The position numbers and the translations under genes are program-made. Shown here one piece after another: positions 34,001-43,259 of a stretch of 64,000 nucleotides of DNA. The notes below the pieces were generated by a model. The model worked only from the letters and a program-made list of their open reading frames with translations, searched no databases and was not told the DNA's origin. Positions within the stretch are counted from its first letter, which is position 1, and the number at the start of each line of letters is the position of its first letter. The DNA is from Branchiostoma floridae (taxonomy: Eukaryota; Chordata; Leptocardii; Amphioxiformes; Branchiostomatidae), in contig NC_049996.1 in NCBI RefSeq assembly GCF_000003815.2, positions 7,261,332 through 7,325,331 on the forward strand. The letters are read 5' to 3'.

Positions 34001-36625
34001 CTCTTGATACAGTCCTCATAAATATAGATTAGAAGACAATTATACAATGTGTTCCCCTGTACATGTCTTTATGCCTTTTGTGTAGCTACTACAGTTTTTG
34101 TTTTTTTTCAGGTTGTGTTGCTGGAGTCTATAGAAGACCCCAGTAGAAGACTGTGTGTGGCAAACACTCACCTCTACTGGCACCCCCGCGCTCCACATGT
34201 CAGACTTGTACAGATGGCCGTGTGTCTGAAGTTCCTAGAGAAGATAGTCAACTCGAACTCTACACAGGTAATACTGGTCAAACTGCATATTTACATGATT
34301 GTTGTACTGGCACATGTAAGCACACACACAAACGCAGACACAGAGGCAAACGTACCTGTCCTTGGTGCTGAACACCCTCCACAGACATATGCACACACAC
34401 ACACAGGCAAACATAACTGTCCTTGGTGCTGAACACCCTCCACAGACATATGCACACACACACACAGGCAAACATATTTGTCCTTGGTGCTGAACACCCT
34501 CCACACACACACGCGCACAAAGAGGCAAACATAACTGTCCTTGGTGCTGAACACCCTCCACACACATACGCACACACACAGAGGCAAACATAACTGTCTT
34601 TGGTGCTTAACACCCTCCACACACAGGCAAACATATCTGTCCTTGGTGCTGAACACTCTCTACACACATGCACACACAGAGTTTGGCTTGCAGATGAAAA
34701 AGAAAACCTGACAAAATAGAAAGCCAGACAAAAATGTCTAAAAAGATTTTTTTTTTAAACAGGGCAGAACCTAACTTCTTCTTGGACGGTAATACACACT
34801 CACACACACTCACACGCACACAGATACATGCACATCATATGTCAGACACACTTGTGTCTCAAGTTTCTAGAGATTATATTCAACACTACACAGGTTTGTG
34901 TCTGTTTCTGGGTTGCAGTCTTTTGCATTACGTAACATTGTGAAACACACCAGTTTGTACTGTATCAGTAATTCTGTATGAGCTGTATAAGAGCAGACTA
35001 CTAAGAAATCAGTGATGGCTTCTTTGATGTGTGGCACTCCTTAAACACAGGACCTCTGGCTTTACACCCCTTCCACCAAATGCCTAAATCATGCTGGACA
35101 GTATGGTTGTGGAAAAAACTTGAATTGCATTACAAGAACCTGTGCTTCTCTCCAGCTACTTGTATGTGGAGACCTGAACAGTTTAATGCTACATTCCTAG
35201 TGTACTGAGTACATAACTGAGCCATAATGACATTAACAAATTCCACTTTATAAGGGATTGTACGACCTACGAAGAAGACCGCCAAAAATTATTACAGTCT
35301 ATTGTATGTAAGTTTGATACTGTACTACCACATGCTAAGACAGAGATATTCAATATGTTATTATCATGTCCTGTTCATATATCTACCTACATAGGTCAAT
35401 TCATTTACAACTCCTTGCAAAAATGAGACAATGCAATATTGATGTAATGTTCTGAAGTATTAGCTTGTATAATATTAACCAGATTGTTTATGCTGTTACA
35501 TTAGATAAGATTAGATTAGTTCAGTTGTTAGTTGCAATAGTACATTGTTTAACTTACAATTGTCGCACAATAAAGTACTTCTTCTGATATACAATTCTGT
35601 GTTATACAGGACAGCAGTGTTTCTCTCCTGCTATGTGGAGACCTGAACAGTCACCCGACCTCAGGACTGTACGAACTGCTGACCAAACAGGCTGTCCCAG
35701 CATCCCACACTGACTGGTTCCCCGCTGAACCACAGACGACTGATGGTAGGGTCAATTCTCCGAAAACTTAATGGCATGTCTCCTCCACACATCTCTGAAT
35801 AGTTTACAACATCTTACTTGTAGCCTCACACGTCTTATTACATACATAGGGAGACACTGCTAATAGCTTGCTTGCAGTATAAGTTCTCTCTCATTTTCTA
35901 CTGCAGTCCTGTGAGATACCTAACGTATACCATAAAAGTTGTAAAATCAATATTTTCAAGACTCAATATATAAGGGAATACCTTGTGGTTTGAATCACTG
36001 TTTCGTCTAATTTTTCACTTGATATTTCGCATTGATAATGCAATACTGTATCCCATTATTTTTCTTTATGACTCCAGCTATGTTATAATGCTTTCAAATA
36101 ATGTTGTGTCATTTTTTTTACTGTTACAGTATTGTAGGAGTTGTATTGTATCATTTCTACTTCTCGGGTTGTTTTTTACTTCATTTCTGCTCCTTTCATA
36201 GTTATATATACTAGATTTATTGTAACCCAGGGACCCATTGAAAATGCCAAATTGACGATTTGTATGTTTTTCCAGCTAAATGAAGAATAACTGAATTATT
36301 AGTTGACACATTCTTATCATTAGCTTAAACATCATGACTGTTGTTTTCTCCCCCAGATGGCAAACTGGAGTTACAAGAGGGCGTTGACCTCTCGCACCCC
36401 TTCACTCTCACCAGCGCCTGTGGACTCCCGGACTATACCAACTATGTAGGGGGGTTCCAGGGTACACTGGACTACATCATGATTGACACCTGTCAGCTGG
36501 CTGTCAATCAAACCATCCCCATGCCAACGCATGAGGAGGTAACGGCTAACACTGCACTGCCGAGTATCGTTTTTCCGTCGGATCACATCGCGATTATAGC
36601 TGATGTAGAGTGGAAAAAGACATAG
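28078..36625 (+). CDS. PDE12: PDE12-like 2',5'-phosphodiesterase / mitochondrial deadenylase, complete
   Basis: Exonuclease-endonuclease-phosphatase (EEP) enzyme. Known PDE12 is mitochondrial, degrades 2',5'-oligoadenylate and trims poly(A). Exons: 28078-28269, 29282-29571, 30804-31148, 31547-31686, 32378-32537, 32978-33110, 34112-34267, 35610-35745, 36357-36625. All introns are GT/AG and phases close exactly (1821 nt, 606 aa; the human protein is about 609). The N-terminus MFLRRISLRVCTFVLVERSV looks like a mitochondrial presequence. Exons 1-3 form the N-terminal domain (RCVP, EPLGG, IMAGFPV, YTPVNSDIG, VEAGPG, HLYTKK). Exon 4 has YNILAD. Exon 5 has GYNADLLVLQE with the metal-binding Glu. Exon 7 has NTHLYWHP, exon 8 GDLNS, and exon 9 NYVGGFQGTLDYI and the catalytic PSDHIAI. 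All active-site residues are present. Introns contain SINEs, two MITEs, two minisatellites and relic exon copies. Confidence 0.96.
28510..28680 (+). repeat. tRNA-derived SINE in PDE12 intron 1
   Basis: Has B-box-like TGGTTCGAGTTCCC, then GCCCTTCGGAAAGACGCTCC, TTTGGGGAGAGACAC and CCACACTTATCGAAAAGAGTAG. These last words recur at 29760-29820. A MITE follows directly at 28681. Confidence 0.7.
28681..28887. mobile_element. MITE family 'tactgtaaatgca', copy A
   Basis: Termini TACTGTAAATGCA and TGCATTTACAGTA are inverted repeats. The interior repeats TTCGCGGTGG and TTTGCGGT words in both orientations (GCGGTGGTTTTAA and CCACCGCGAAC). Three further members lie at 29870-30079, 54342-54551 and 56484-56580. 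Non-coding and non-autonomous by structure. Confidence 0.9.
29054..29081. promoter_or_regulatory. CRE plus NRF-1-like site in PDE12 intron 1
   Basis: A perfect TGACGTCA palindrome at 29054-29061 is followed ten bases later by TGCGCATGCGCG, a full NRF-1 consensus. NRF-1 controls many nuclear genes for mitochondrial proteins, which would fit PDE12. The pair lies about 200 bp before exon 2, so it could be an internal enhancer or second promoter. This is motif evidence only. Confidence 0.35.
29620..29865 (+). repeat. tRNA-derived SINE body in PDE12 intron 2
   Basis: Shares GGTCCCTTGTTTGGGGAGAGACAC, AGTTAAAGAACCCACCACAC and TATCGAAAAGAGTAG with the copy at 28510-28680. It ends where a MITE (29870) begins, repeating the SINE-then-MITE order seen in intron 1. 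Confidence 0.7.
29870..30079. mobile_element. MITE family 'tactgtaaatgca', copy B
   Basis: Starts TACTGTAAGCGTAAAAGTTCGC and ends TGCATTTACAGTA. The interior matches copy A (TTTTCGCGGTGG, CACTGTAGTCT, CCACCGCGAA). Confidence 0.9.
30225..30420 (+). repeat. SINE fragment in PDE12 intron 2
   Basis: B-box-like GGGGTTTGATTCCTGTC followed by GGGGCTGTGTCCTTGGAGAAGGCAG, related to CCTTGAGAAAGGCAATTTTT at about 29655. No A box is clear. Confidence 0.45.
30560..30740 (+). mobile_element. Retroposon 3' end in PDE12 intron 2
   Basis: Ends GGATGCTGTACATTGTACCTTTTGCAATTATTGAGCAATAACG then (TTCA)n, a short 3' remnant of the type seen elsewhere in the window. Confidence 0.4.
32264..32343 (+). pseudogene. 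Relic duplicate of PDE12 exon 5
   Basis: Just upstream of real exon 5, an AG acceptor (TTGTTCCCAG) precedes sequence reading GYNTDLLQDTVKSLFNDALV. This is a copy of exon 5's GYNADLLVLQETGKSLFNDALV with two codons lost and the catalytic Glu replaced by Asp. The copy fades after about 80 bp. The frame stays open and in register into true exon 5 at 32378 (114 nt = 38 codons), so use of the relic acceptor would insert 38 residues without a frameshift. Confidence 0.8.
33270..33950. repeat. Minisatellite, 104-bp unit, in PDE12 intron 6
   Basis: CATAGTTAGTAAAATTCAGTG begins units at about 33431, 33535, 33639, 33743 and 33847. The middle units are nearly identical. A diverged first unit starts near 33283. 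Confidence 0.95.
34300..34680. repeat. Minisatellite, ~60-bp unit with CA tracts, in PDE12 intron 7
   Basis: GGCAAACATAACTGTCCTTGGTGCTGAACACCCTCC plus a (CA)n tract repeats about six times. Cys-rich open frames on the minus strand come from this array and are not genes. Confidence 0.95.
34836..34893 (+). pseudogene. Relic of PDE12 exon 7 (3' part)
   Basis: Sequence CATATGTCAGAC..GTGTCT-AAGTTTCTAGAGA..TACACAG followed by GT matches the end of exon 7 (CACATGTCAGAC..GTGTCTGAAGTTCCTAGAGA..TACACAG/GT), with an internal gap of about ten bases. It keeps the donor GT but no acceptor. Confidence 0.75.
35140..35190 (+). pseudogene. Relic of PDE12 exon 8 (5' part)
   Basis: TTCTCTCCAGCTACTTGTATGTGGAGACCTGAACAGT resembles exon 8's TTTCTCTCCTGCTATGTGGAGACCTGAACAGT, the segment coding CGDLNS. 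It decays straight after. Confidence 0.7.
35210..35590 (+). mobile_element. Probable retroposon remnant in PDE12 intron 7
   Basis: Includes CATGTCCTGTTCATATATCTACCTACATAGG and ends GTCGCACAATAAAGTACTTCTTCTGA, a polyadenylation-like 3' terminus. The gene's own exon 8 begins 20 bp later. The family is uncertain. Confidence 0.35.
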
Positions 36626-37933
36626 TACATCTAATGTATGATAATAATAGATGTAGTATGTTCAATGAAACCAAAGCCACACCAAGTTATTAGATTTGGA
36701 AAGTATGATAAAATAATCATGCAAAACTGAAAGATCATTCAACATGAAACACAGTACCGTAAAATTGCATGTTTTGATGGGAATTTTAAATTTACTTCTC
36801 TACAAAGACCATGAAAATAAAACCACTGAAAAAGTTTTACAATTTACAGTATCAAGTAGTCAGATTTGAATTTTTCTCTGTCTTTTGTTTTCATTTTGTC
36901 TTCTTTGAAATCTTCTATGAAAATGTACTCTAAAATGTCAGGGAACCGAAACACAAAATTATCTAAACTAACCTAAAACCTTAACAGATACAGACACTCT
37001 CTTCTAAGTTCAAACAAAAAAGTGACAGCCTCTGTAAAAGTACACCATTTAATATGAAATCATAAGTAACGAACAATTGCACCCTGTATCACACCTTTTT
37101 TTCTTCTTTGGTCAGTTCTCAGTGAATCAAGTTTGTCTAAATTATGATGTTTCAGAATGATTTTCCATTTAGGCAGGTAGGCAGAATGATTTTCCAGGAC
37201 TATTTGATACCTAACCCTGAACTGGTCTTCTTGTCTTTTTACGTGTTGACCATTGTGTAAGTAGTTCAGGGAGTAGAAATGTTCATTTGGGCTTGCATTG
37301 AACAAGAATCATTAACAAGAAAAAATCTGAACTTATAATGTGTCAACATAGTATTGTTTTCTATCTGAACATTTGCATCATTTGTGAGAGGTAGAGAGGT
37401 AGTAAGCTAGTTACTGTATCTTTTGTTTTTGTTACATAATAGATATTCATGTCAGTAAATAATGAAGCTGCTGGCAATACAAATATAGCACCAGATTATA
37501 ATGATGGCATTTGAAAATAAAAATGAATCTAGGTTTAAAATTTCTTTCTCTTATTTACGTGTATGTTTCATTTTAGTTGTTTTGTATTTCAAACATTTCT
37601 GTTAGATTACTTATATGACATCCATCAGCATATACTTATTTCATAATTATGTTCATGAAATACTCACTTCTATTCCTGGGCAAAAATGCTCTTATTTATA
37701 CAATTATACTTAACTACAAATTCTTATTAAGTAGAAGCATACATGAAAAACATATGATTGTATTAGTATAGTAAACACTTGTCTTATAATTCCTTATCAA
37801 GATTCCTTAGGAGGAGATAGATATTTTGGAAGAGTCTTTAAAATATTTTGATAGTCTAAGATATTTGGAAGAGGTAGAATGTAAATTGTCAATGACATCT
37901 TTCTTCTGGAAAGAAATTTCTCCCTGTAACCCT
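36626..37933. other. Gap between PDE12 and ankyrin gene 1
   Basis: AT-rich 3' flanking DNA for two converging genes. A small 100-bp inverted-repeat stretch (CAGTACCGTAAAATTG .. CAATTTACAGTA) lies at about 36751-36851 and may be a decayed relative of the tactgtaaatgca MITE. Nothing else is recognised. Confidence 0.4.
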
Positions 37934-39847
37934 TTAGATTCTGAGCGAGCTCGCCAGAGTGAGTGAGTGAGTGAATAGCTCTTTCTTGTGAGGATCCCTC
38001 AGAAGGAGATAATCTTTAAGTAAGTTTGGCAGCGGTAAGGTATCAACTGCGTCTTCGTGGCTCGGCAAAGAACTTTCCCCTCCTTCCAAGCCTCTCAAAA
38101 GGAGAATAGAGTTAATCTTCATCCTGCATAGCCAGTGTAGACTGTGATGATGTGTCTGGTATGTTAACAACAGTTCCTGTTTCCTACCGTACCCCCGTGT
38201 AAGGTGCAGAGGCTGGTGTCCCTGTGTGTCTGTAATGGTCCAGTCTGCACCGCTAACCAATAGGATTTCCATCGTCGCTTCGTGGTTGTGTTTTCCTGGG
38301 TGGGAAGAGTGGAAGGATTTCAAGTCTGACCCTCTGGCTGCAAGGTGTAACGGCGTTTGTTCACCGGCTGTTAACGCGTTTACATCGGCACCGTGTTTTA
38401 GCAATGTGTATACCGCGTAGCATTGTCCTTTCGCTGCGGCATGGTGTAAGGCTGTGTAGTGACACTCGTCTGTTGATGTTATATCAGCGCCTAGATCCAA
38501 CAGGAGGCGAACGGTTTGCCATTGGCCGTCGGACGCTGCGTGGTGAAGTGCTGTACGTTTGGACTTGTCCGTGGCATACAGTTTTGCGCCGCGGTTTAGG
38601 AAGAGCTTTATGAGGCGGTCACGCCCCCTTGCAGCTGCGTGGTGAAGTGCATTCAAACCGTCGTCGTTTCTTGCGTCTAAGTCCGCCCCTTGGTTTAAGA
38701 GAATCTCGACGGTTGTGTGGTTGCCGTAGTAGGTAGCGATGTGAAGCGGCGTGCCACCGCATTCGGGCGCGTTGCTTCGCAGTCTGGGGTCGTAAAAACA
38801 CTTTGCTGTCATCCCTGCGCCTAGACTTATCAACAGACGTACGACGTCGCCGTTGTCTTCTTTGTGAGCGGCAAGGTGCAGCGCCGTCATGCCTCTGCAC
38901 GTCTCAGCGTTGACGTCGGCGCCTTGTTCTACCAGGTAGCGAACGGCGTCACCATAGCCACAGTGTGCGGCGTAGTGTAGTGCCGTCATGCCGTGACAGT
39001 CCACACCATCTACTCTACCACCGTGTAGTAGCAGTAGGTTGATGAGGGCACAGTTACCGTTCCTTGCGGCGTAGTGTAACGGGGTCAGCTTGTAGTGTTC
39101 CCGAGCGCCTACCTTCGCGCCCCGGTTCAACAGGACTCGTACCGTCTCGTAATGATTCTCCAAGCACGCTAAATGAAGGGCCGTTTCATCCCGGAAAAAC
39201 GTTGCCTCAATGTCTGCTCCGTGGTCTAGTAGGACACCGACGGCGTCGCTGTGACCATTCTTGGTCGCATAGTGCAGCGCTGTTGCCCTGTTATCAAAAT
39301 TAACAGCCGCTACGTTCGCGCCTTCGTTCAGCAACAACTTCATAACCTCACAGTGCCCGTTTCCTGAAGCATCGTGTAAAGGTGTTTTGTTATGTAGAGG
39401 GTACCTAGGGTGGTACAAGTCGCAATCCAGTTCAGTTCGTTTAGACTGTGCGTTCACGTCCGCACCGTGGTCTATCAACATTCTAGCGGCTTTGTAGAGA
39501 CCCAACCCCGCCGCTAGGTGGAGCGATGTCCGTCCGTCGTTCGTCCTTGCATTCACAGACGCGCCTCTCTCTACAACCAGACGTAAAACATCGAAACGCC
39601 CGTTCTCTGTGGCTATGTGTACAGGAGTGAAGCCTTGGGTATTTCGTGCAGACGGGTCGGCCCCTAGGTCGAGTAGAAAACTAGCGGTGGTGAAGTTACC
39701 GTGTTCTGCCGCACGATGTAGTGTCGTGCGCCCGTTCTCGTCTCTCGTATCTACCGGTAAACCGCGTTCTAGGAGCAAGCGGAAGCCTTCAGTAAAGAAC
39801 TCGTCGTCTATTTTAGCGAAGTTAACGCTACAGTCGTCTGCACTCAT
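37934..39847 (-). CDS. Ankyrin-repeat protein with C-terminal SOCS box (ASB-like), single exon
   Basis: 637-aa intact frame. About 14-15 ankyrin repeats run from residue ~35 to ~565 (GRTTLHRAAEHGN, TPLHYAARNGNC, TALHHAAAKGQC and so on). Repeats 4, 10 and 14 carry insertions of about 12-14 residues. The end is a SOCS box: BC box SLHWLCRMKINSIL from about residue 569 (elongin C contact) and Cul5 box DTLPLPNLLKDYLLL near residue 603. ASB proteins are substrate adaptors of elongin-BC/Cullin-5 ubiquitin ligases, with the ankyrin stack choosing the target. The start MSADDCSVNF is the first ATG, with no better upstream choice. The last residues (HSLTLASSLRI) are coded by an (ACTC)n-like run and may be a late extension. 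The gene lies divergent to a paralog at 46322. The target is unknown. It could also be named an ankyrin-repeat protein without ASB status if elongin binding fails. Confidence 0.92.
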   Translation of the reverse strand: MSADDCSVNFAKIDDEFFTEGFRLLLERGLPVDTRDENGRTTLHRAAEHGNFTTASFLLDLGADPSARNTQGFTPVHIATENGRFDVLRLVVERGASVNARTNDGRTSLHLAAGLGLYKAARMLIDHGADVNAQSKRTELDCDLYHPRYPLHNKTPLHDASGNGHCEVMKLLLNEGANVAAVNFDNRATALHYATKNGHSDAVGVLLDHGADIEATFFRDETALHLACLENHYETVRVLLNRGAKVGAREHYKLTPLHYAARNGNCALINLLLLHGGRVDGVDCHGMTALHYAAHCGYGDAVRYLVEQGADVNAETCRGMTALHLAAHKEDNGDVVRLLISLGAGMTAKCFYDPRLRSNAPECGGTPLHIATYYGNHTTVEILLNQGADLDARNDDGLNALHHAAARGRDRLIKLFLNRGAKLYATDKSKRTALHHAASDGQWQTVRLLLDLGADITSTDECHYTALHHAAAKGQCYAVYTLLKHGADVNALTAGEQTPLHLAARGSDLKSFHSSHPGKHNHEATMEILLVSGADWTITDTQGHQPLHLTRGYGRKQELLLTYQTHHHSLHWLCRMKINSILLLRGLEGGESSLPSHEDAVDTLPLPNLLKDYLLLRDPHKKELFTHSLTLASSLRI

Positions 39848-39849
39848 GA

Positions 39850-40140
39850 TTTACCGCAGTAGTTTCCTATAGATACTAGACTTCAGCGAAGAAAATTTCC
39901 AACATCTATTAACAGGGACTGGTTCTTTTGCTAGTCTGCTACCGTTGCCATGGCAGGCCGAATGTTGTCTTCTTACTGTACCGGCATTTCAGTAACTTGT
40001 GTTGCTGTTGGTAATGTAGCATCTAGATACCTAGAAAAAAGGAAAGATTATCGTAGGTTTAATCTATTTGCTGGAAAATTTCTAGTTTTTTTTCTATATT
40101 TGTTATCATAAGTTCAGTGGTATAATCGCCCTTTGGAACG
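39850..40140. other. 5' flank of ankyrin gene 1
   Basis: Likely promoter/5'UTR on the minus strand. Holds a GCCATGGCAGG patch at ~39945 but no clear TATA box. Confidence 0.3.
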
Positions 40141-40147
40141 TACAAAC

Positions 40148-40260
40148 TAATCTCCAAGCAGATCCTACGGTAGCTAGCATAAGATAGTATCAAAAGTCAC
40201 ACTACTAGCGTGCCAGCTTTGATAATATCTCATGCTACCGTAGGATCTGCTTGGAGATTA
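40148..40260. mobile_element. Foldback MITE 'taatctccaagcagatc', copy 1
   Basis: 113-bp near-perfect palindrome: TAATCTCCAAGCAGATCCTA-CGGTAGC-..ATAAGATA at the left, the inverse at the right. Arms are about 45-50 bp with a small loop. The same ends and arms occur at 49868-50043. Confidence 0.85.
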
Positions 40261-40877
40261 CGTACAAACGGGTAGCTACCACACCTAAAACCATAGCGCC
40301 AAATTGCTTGAGCCTATTCAAAGAAAATGAGGGATAACGAATCCTCAAATACTTCAAATTTTGGTGGCTGAATACACCTATATCCTCTTTAAAAAGTAGT
40401 AGAGGTCGACCCCTATAGAATTGTATGGCCTTTGTACTCCCAAGGCTAAACAAAACATACCGAAGTGTTGATTAAATCTATTCACGTAAGAAAGGTGAAA
40501 CGAAGTTTCAGATACCCCGGTTTTGTTGTGACTTACAACACATTTTTTCGATGAAATCGAAGTCGATCCCAAGTTAATTGTATGACCCCCATGCTCCTAA
40601 GGCTATGTGTAACAATGGTAATTAGTCTATTACAAATTCCTGCCCAAGGACTAATTGCAGTTGACATGAAAAGGGACAAGCAAACAGTGTAGAACCGTAT
40701 AGAATATGTCTATAGTCTAGTCTAAAAGCTAACTGTAACTTGTTCGGTTTGACTTCTTTTCCTTAGACAGTGGAAGACAAAGGATCCTACCTTTTCTATA
40801 ATATGTGAGTTCTGTGATGCTAGGAGGGATGCAATTTTCTTTTTGTCCGTAAACACTGGGAAATTTGGAGGAACTTA

Positions 40878-41119
40878 AGGCCCCCTCTCACTTGACGTGC
40901 GGCACGCTTGCGGCATTGCTGCGTTCGTTCACTGCGTCACTGTTTGTAATTTTCTTAGATTTCTTATGATTCAGATTTTGCGCAATACGTAAAAGTATAA
41001 CATAAAAGACGACAAAATATACAAGTAAGAAAATTCGTTCTTTATCTCTGAAATTCGAGGAGCATCTTCCGAACGCAGCAATGCCGCAAGCGTCCCGCAC
41101 GTCAAGTGAGAGGGGGCCT
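40878..41119. mobile_element. MITE with ~50-bp near-perfect TIRs ('aggccccctctcacttgacg')
   Basis: The left end AGGCCCCCTCTCACTTGACG..GCACGCTTGCGGCATTGCTGCGTTCG is repeated inverted at the right end with a single mismatch in about 50 bp. The 140-bp AT-rich core has no gene. The structure is that of a non-autonomous DNA transposon. Related in style to the 4026 and 60821 elements but different in sequence. Confidence 0.9.
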
Positions 41120-41769
41120 CTTTAACATACCAAAGTGAATTGTTGATCATATCTATCAATGGGAAAAGAAGGAAAACGGAGTTTCATCAACTTCATTTCT
41201 GGGTGATTGATTAACGTTACTATCTTCAGAATAACGCCAATAGATCGAAGTCGATCGAATTTGAGTCGTGATGCTTCAGTATACCTATTGAATTCTAGCA
41301 TACCTCCAATGTTTTCTAAGCCTACAAACGAGAAAAGAGACATCAAATTTGTCAATTATACAATACACTTATTTGGTGGCAACTGAATACGGCTGCTTTT
41401 TGTTGAAAAATAGTCGATGGAATCGAAGTCGATCCTTCTTGAGTGCCTGAGGCGTTTTTTTTTTCTAACGCCCCACCCTCAATTATCACGTAAACACACC
41501 TTTCATTTCAACATGTGTACCCTCCGGCAAAACCCGTCCAACCACATACAAGTACCACAATGCGCCTACAGTCTACACTCCTTTCTTAGAAGACAACAAA
41601 TCCTTGAAACCTCAAGTTGTCTTACCCCAATTCAGTGGTTTGTGACTTTGAAGCTTAAAGTTGCACCCACACATTTTGATATGACTTTACAAACGACATA
41701 TGAGACGCAGAAAAGCCATATTGCTACAATAATGCCCGCTGGTTAGAGTGAGGTCAAATAATTATATGT

Positions 41770-42010
41770 AGATAATCTGGCTTTGTTAACACTCCGTTCC
41801 ACTTGGACGGCGACCTCGCTTCAGTCGAACTGCGACCAAAAGTTTCACCAATAAAGGACATTTTTAAACTTTGTTTTGAGGTTTTGTCCTTTCAGTTATA
41901 TTTTTGCATTTTGCCGTTCTGCATGATGCACAAAATATGAAATCAATTGTTGGAATTGAGGTCGCAGCGATGTTGCAGCGAAATCGCCGTCTAATGGAAT
42001 ATAAGCAAGA
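41770..42010. mobile_element. Probable MITE with diverged TIRs
   Basis: The left end TCCGTTCCACTTGGACGGCGACCTCGCT and the inverted right end (TATTCCATTAGACGGCGATTTCGCTGC) match imperfectly over about 45 bp, then GCGACC on both sides of an AT-rich core. Confidence 0.55.
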
Positions 42011-43259
42011 AACCTTAGATTACCATACCCCCAAATCTATTCATCTTTAACGTGTATGCTTGGAGCTGCGCCTCTTTTTCCAACATGAGTGTTTACAGAA
42101 TACATATCTAACATAGAAAAGGCTACAATAATGATAATCAGGTCATTGTATTGAAGTTACCTTTAGGCCATGGCCCAGATTTTTGGACAGCTGTTAAGAT
42201 TTGAACTTTAAAAAGAAATCTTCACCCACCTTTGAACACCTTGTATCGTCGTGACTGCGTTGATTCTGTAGTAGTGTCTGTATGTTGCTCTTTCCCAACC
42301 TGCTGTGGTGTTTTTGTGTCTAGCTGCAACACACCCTGTCTACTTCTATTTGTACTGTATCATAATTATAAACTGGTTGGACCACTTTCGGTGACGTCGC
42401 CATGACGTCACATATAAACATTTTAAACCTTTGCAACGTTTAGACGTTGTCTTACGAGATCACACTAGAGTGTGTGCCAGGGTTTCTGTGTATATGTGTG
42501 CGTGCATACTAGCATGTGAACGTCTGCGTGTGTGCCTGCGTACCAGCGTTTGTAAACAGCACAACTAGGGAATTTGTAGACGTTTTTTATGGTATTTGGT
42601 ATTTTGGTATGTTGACAAATGGAAAGGATAAGTTGAATAATGGGCCCCCCTGTACTGCTATAGCAGAACTTTTGCTACACCATATGCTATGGTCATGAGA
42701 TTGCTATGCTATGATTTTTAGCGTTAGATAGCTCCAGATAACCTTTTTTCATGGCATTTGATTTCGTCATTAGGCCATGATGATTTGATTATACGGATGA
42801 CATCCTCTGAGAACCTCAAAGTGATGCGTGCGTGCGAATAAAAAAGTTTGACAAAAATTGTTTTCACCATGAAAGGTAAGTAATCAGGAAGGTTGGGTGA
42901 CTGATGAAACACAGAGTGTTACTCTCTTACGAATGAAGTCAATAAAGTGGAAGTTGGTCCAAATTGAGTTGTATGACGTCAGTGCCCTTTTAAAGTCTAG
43001 CATGTTGCCTAAACTTACAAACGAGTTAAGGGATTCGGCGCATCAAATTTGTTTAATTAAATCTATAGAAATGGCATTAAGGCAACTGAATACTGCTGCT
43101 TTTTGTTGAAAATAGTCGATGGAATCGAAGTCGATCCTTCTTGGGTGCCTGAGGCGTTTTTGCTAACGCCCCACCCTCAATACCCACGTAAACACACCTT
43201 TCAAACGTGTACCCTCCGGCAAAACCTGTCCCACCACATACCGCAGGTTCGCTTGTTTG

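Larger units (their letters stand above)
40300..43250. repeat. Region of decayed local duplications between the two ankyrin genes
   Basis: A segment of about 150 bp with TGTTGAAAA-TAGTCGATGGAATCGAAGTCGATCCTTCTTG, GTGCCTGAGGCG, AACGCCCCACCCTCAAT and ACGTGTACCCTCCGGCAAAACC occurs at about 41400-41560 and 43095-43235. Shorter relatives (TCGATG-AATCGAAGTCGATCC) lie near 40548 and 41245. No coding potential is recognised. MITEs at 40878 and 41770 interrupt the region. Confidence 0.65.

Noticed and set aside
34235-34673. Cys-rich minus-strand frames resembling a small secreted protein
   Set aside because: Product of the 60-bp CA-rich minisatellite inside PDE12 intron 7.
38619-39872. Several frames of 60-95 codons opposite or overlapping ankyrin gene 1 (also 46756-48293 over ankyrin gene 2)
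   Set aside because: Shadow frames caused by the regular codon pattern of the ankyrin repeats.
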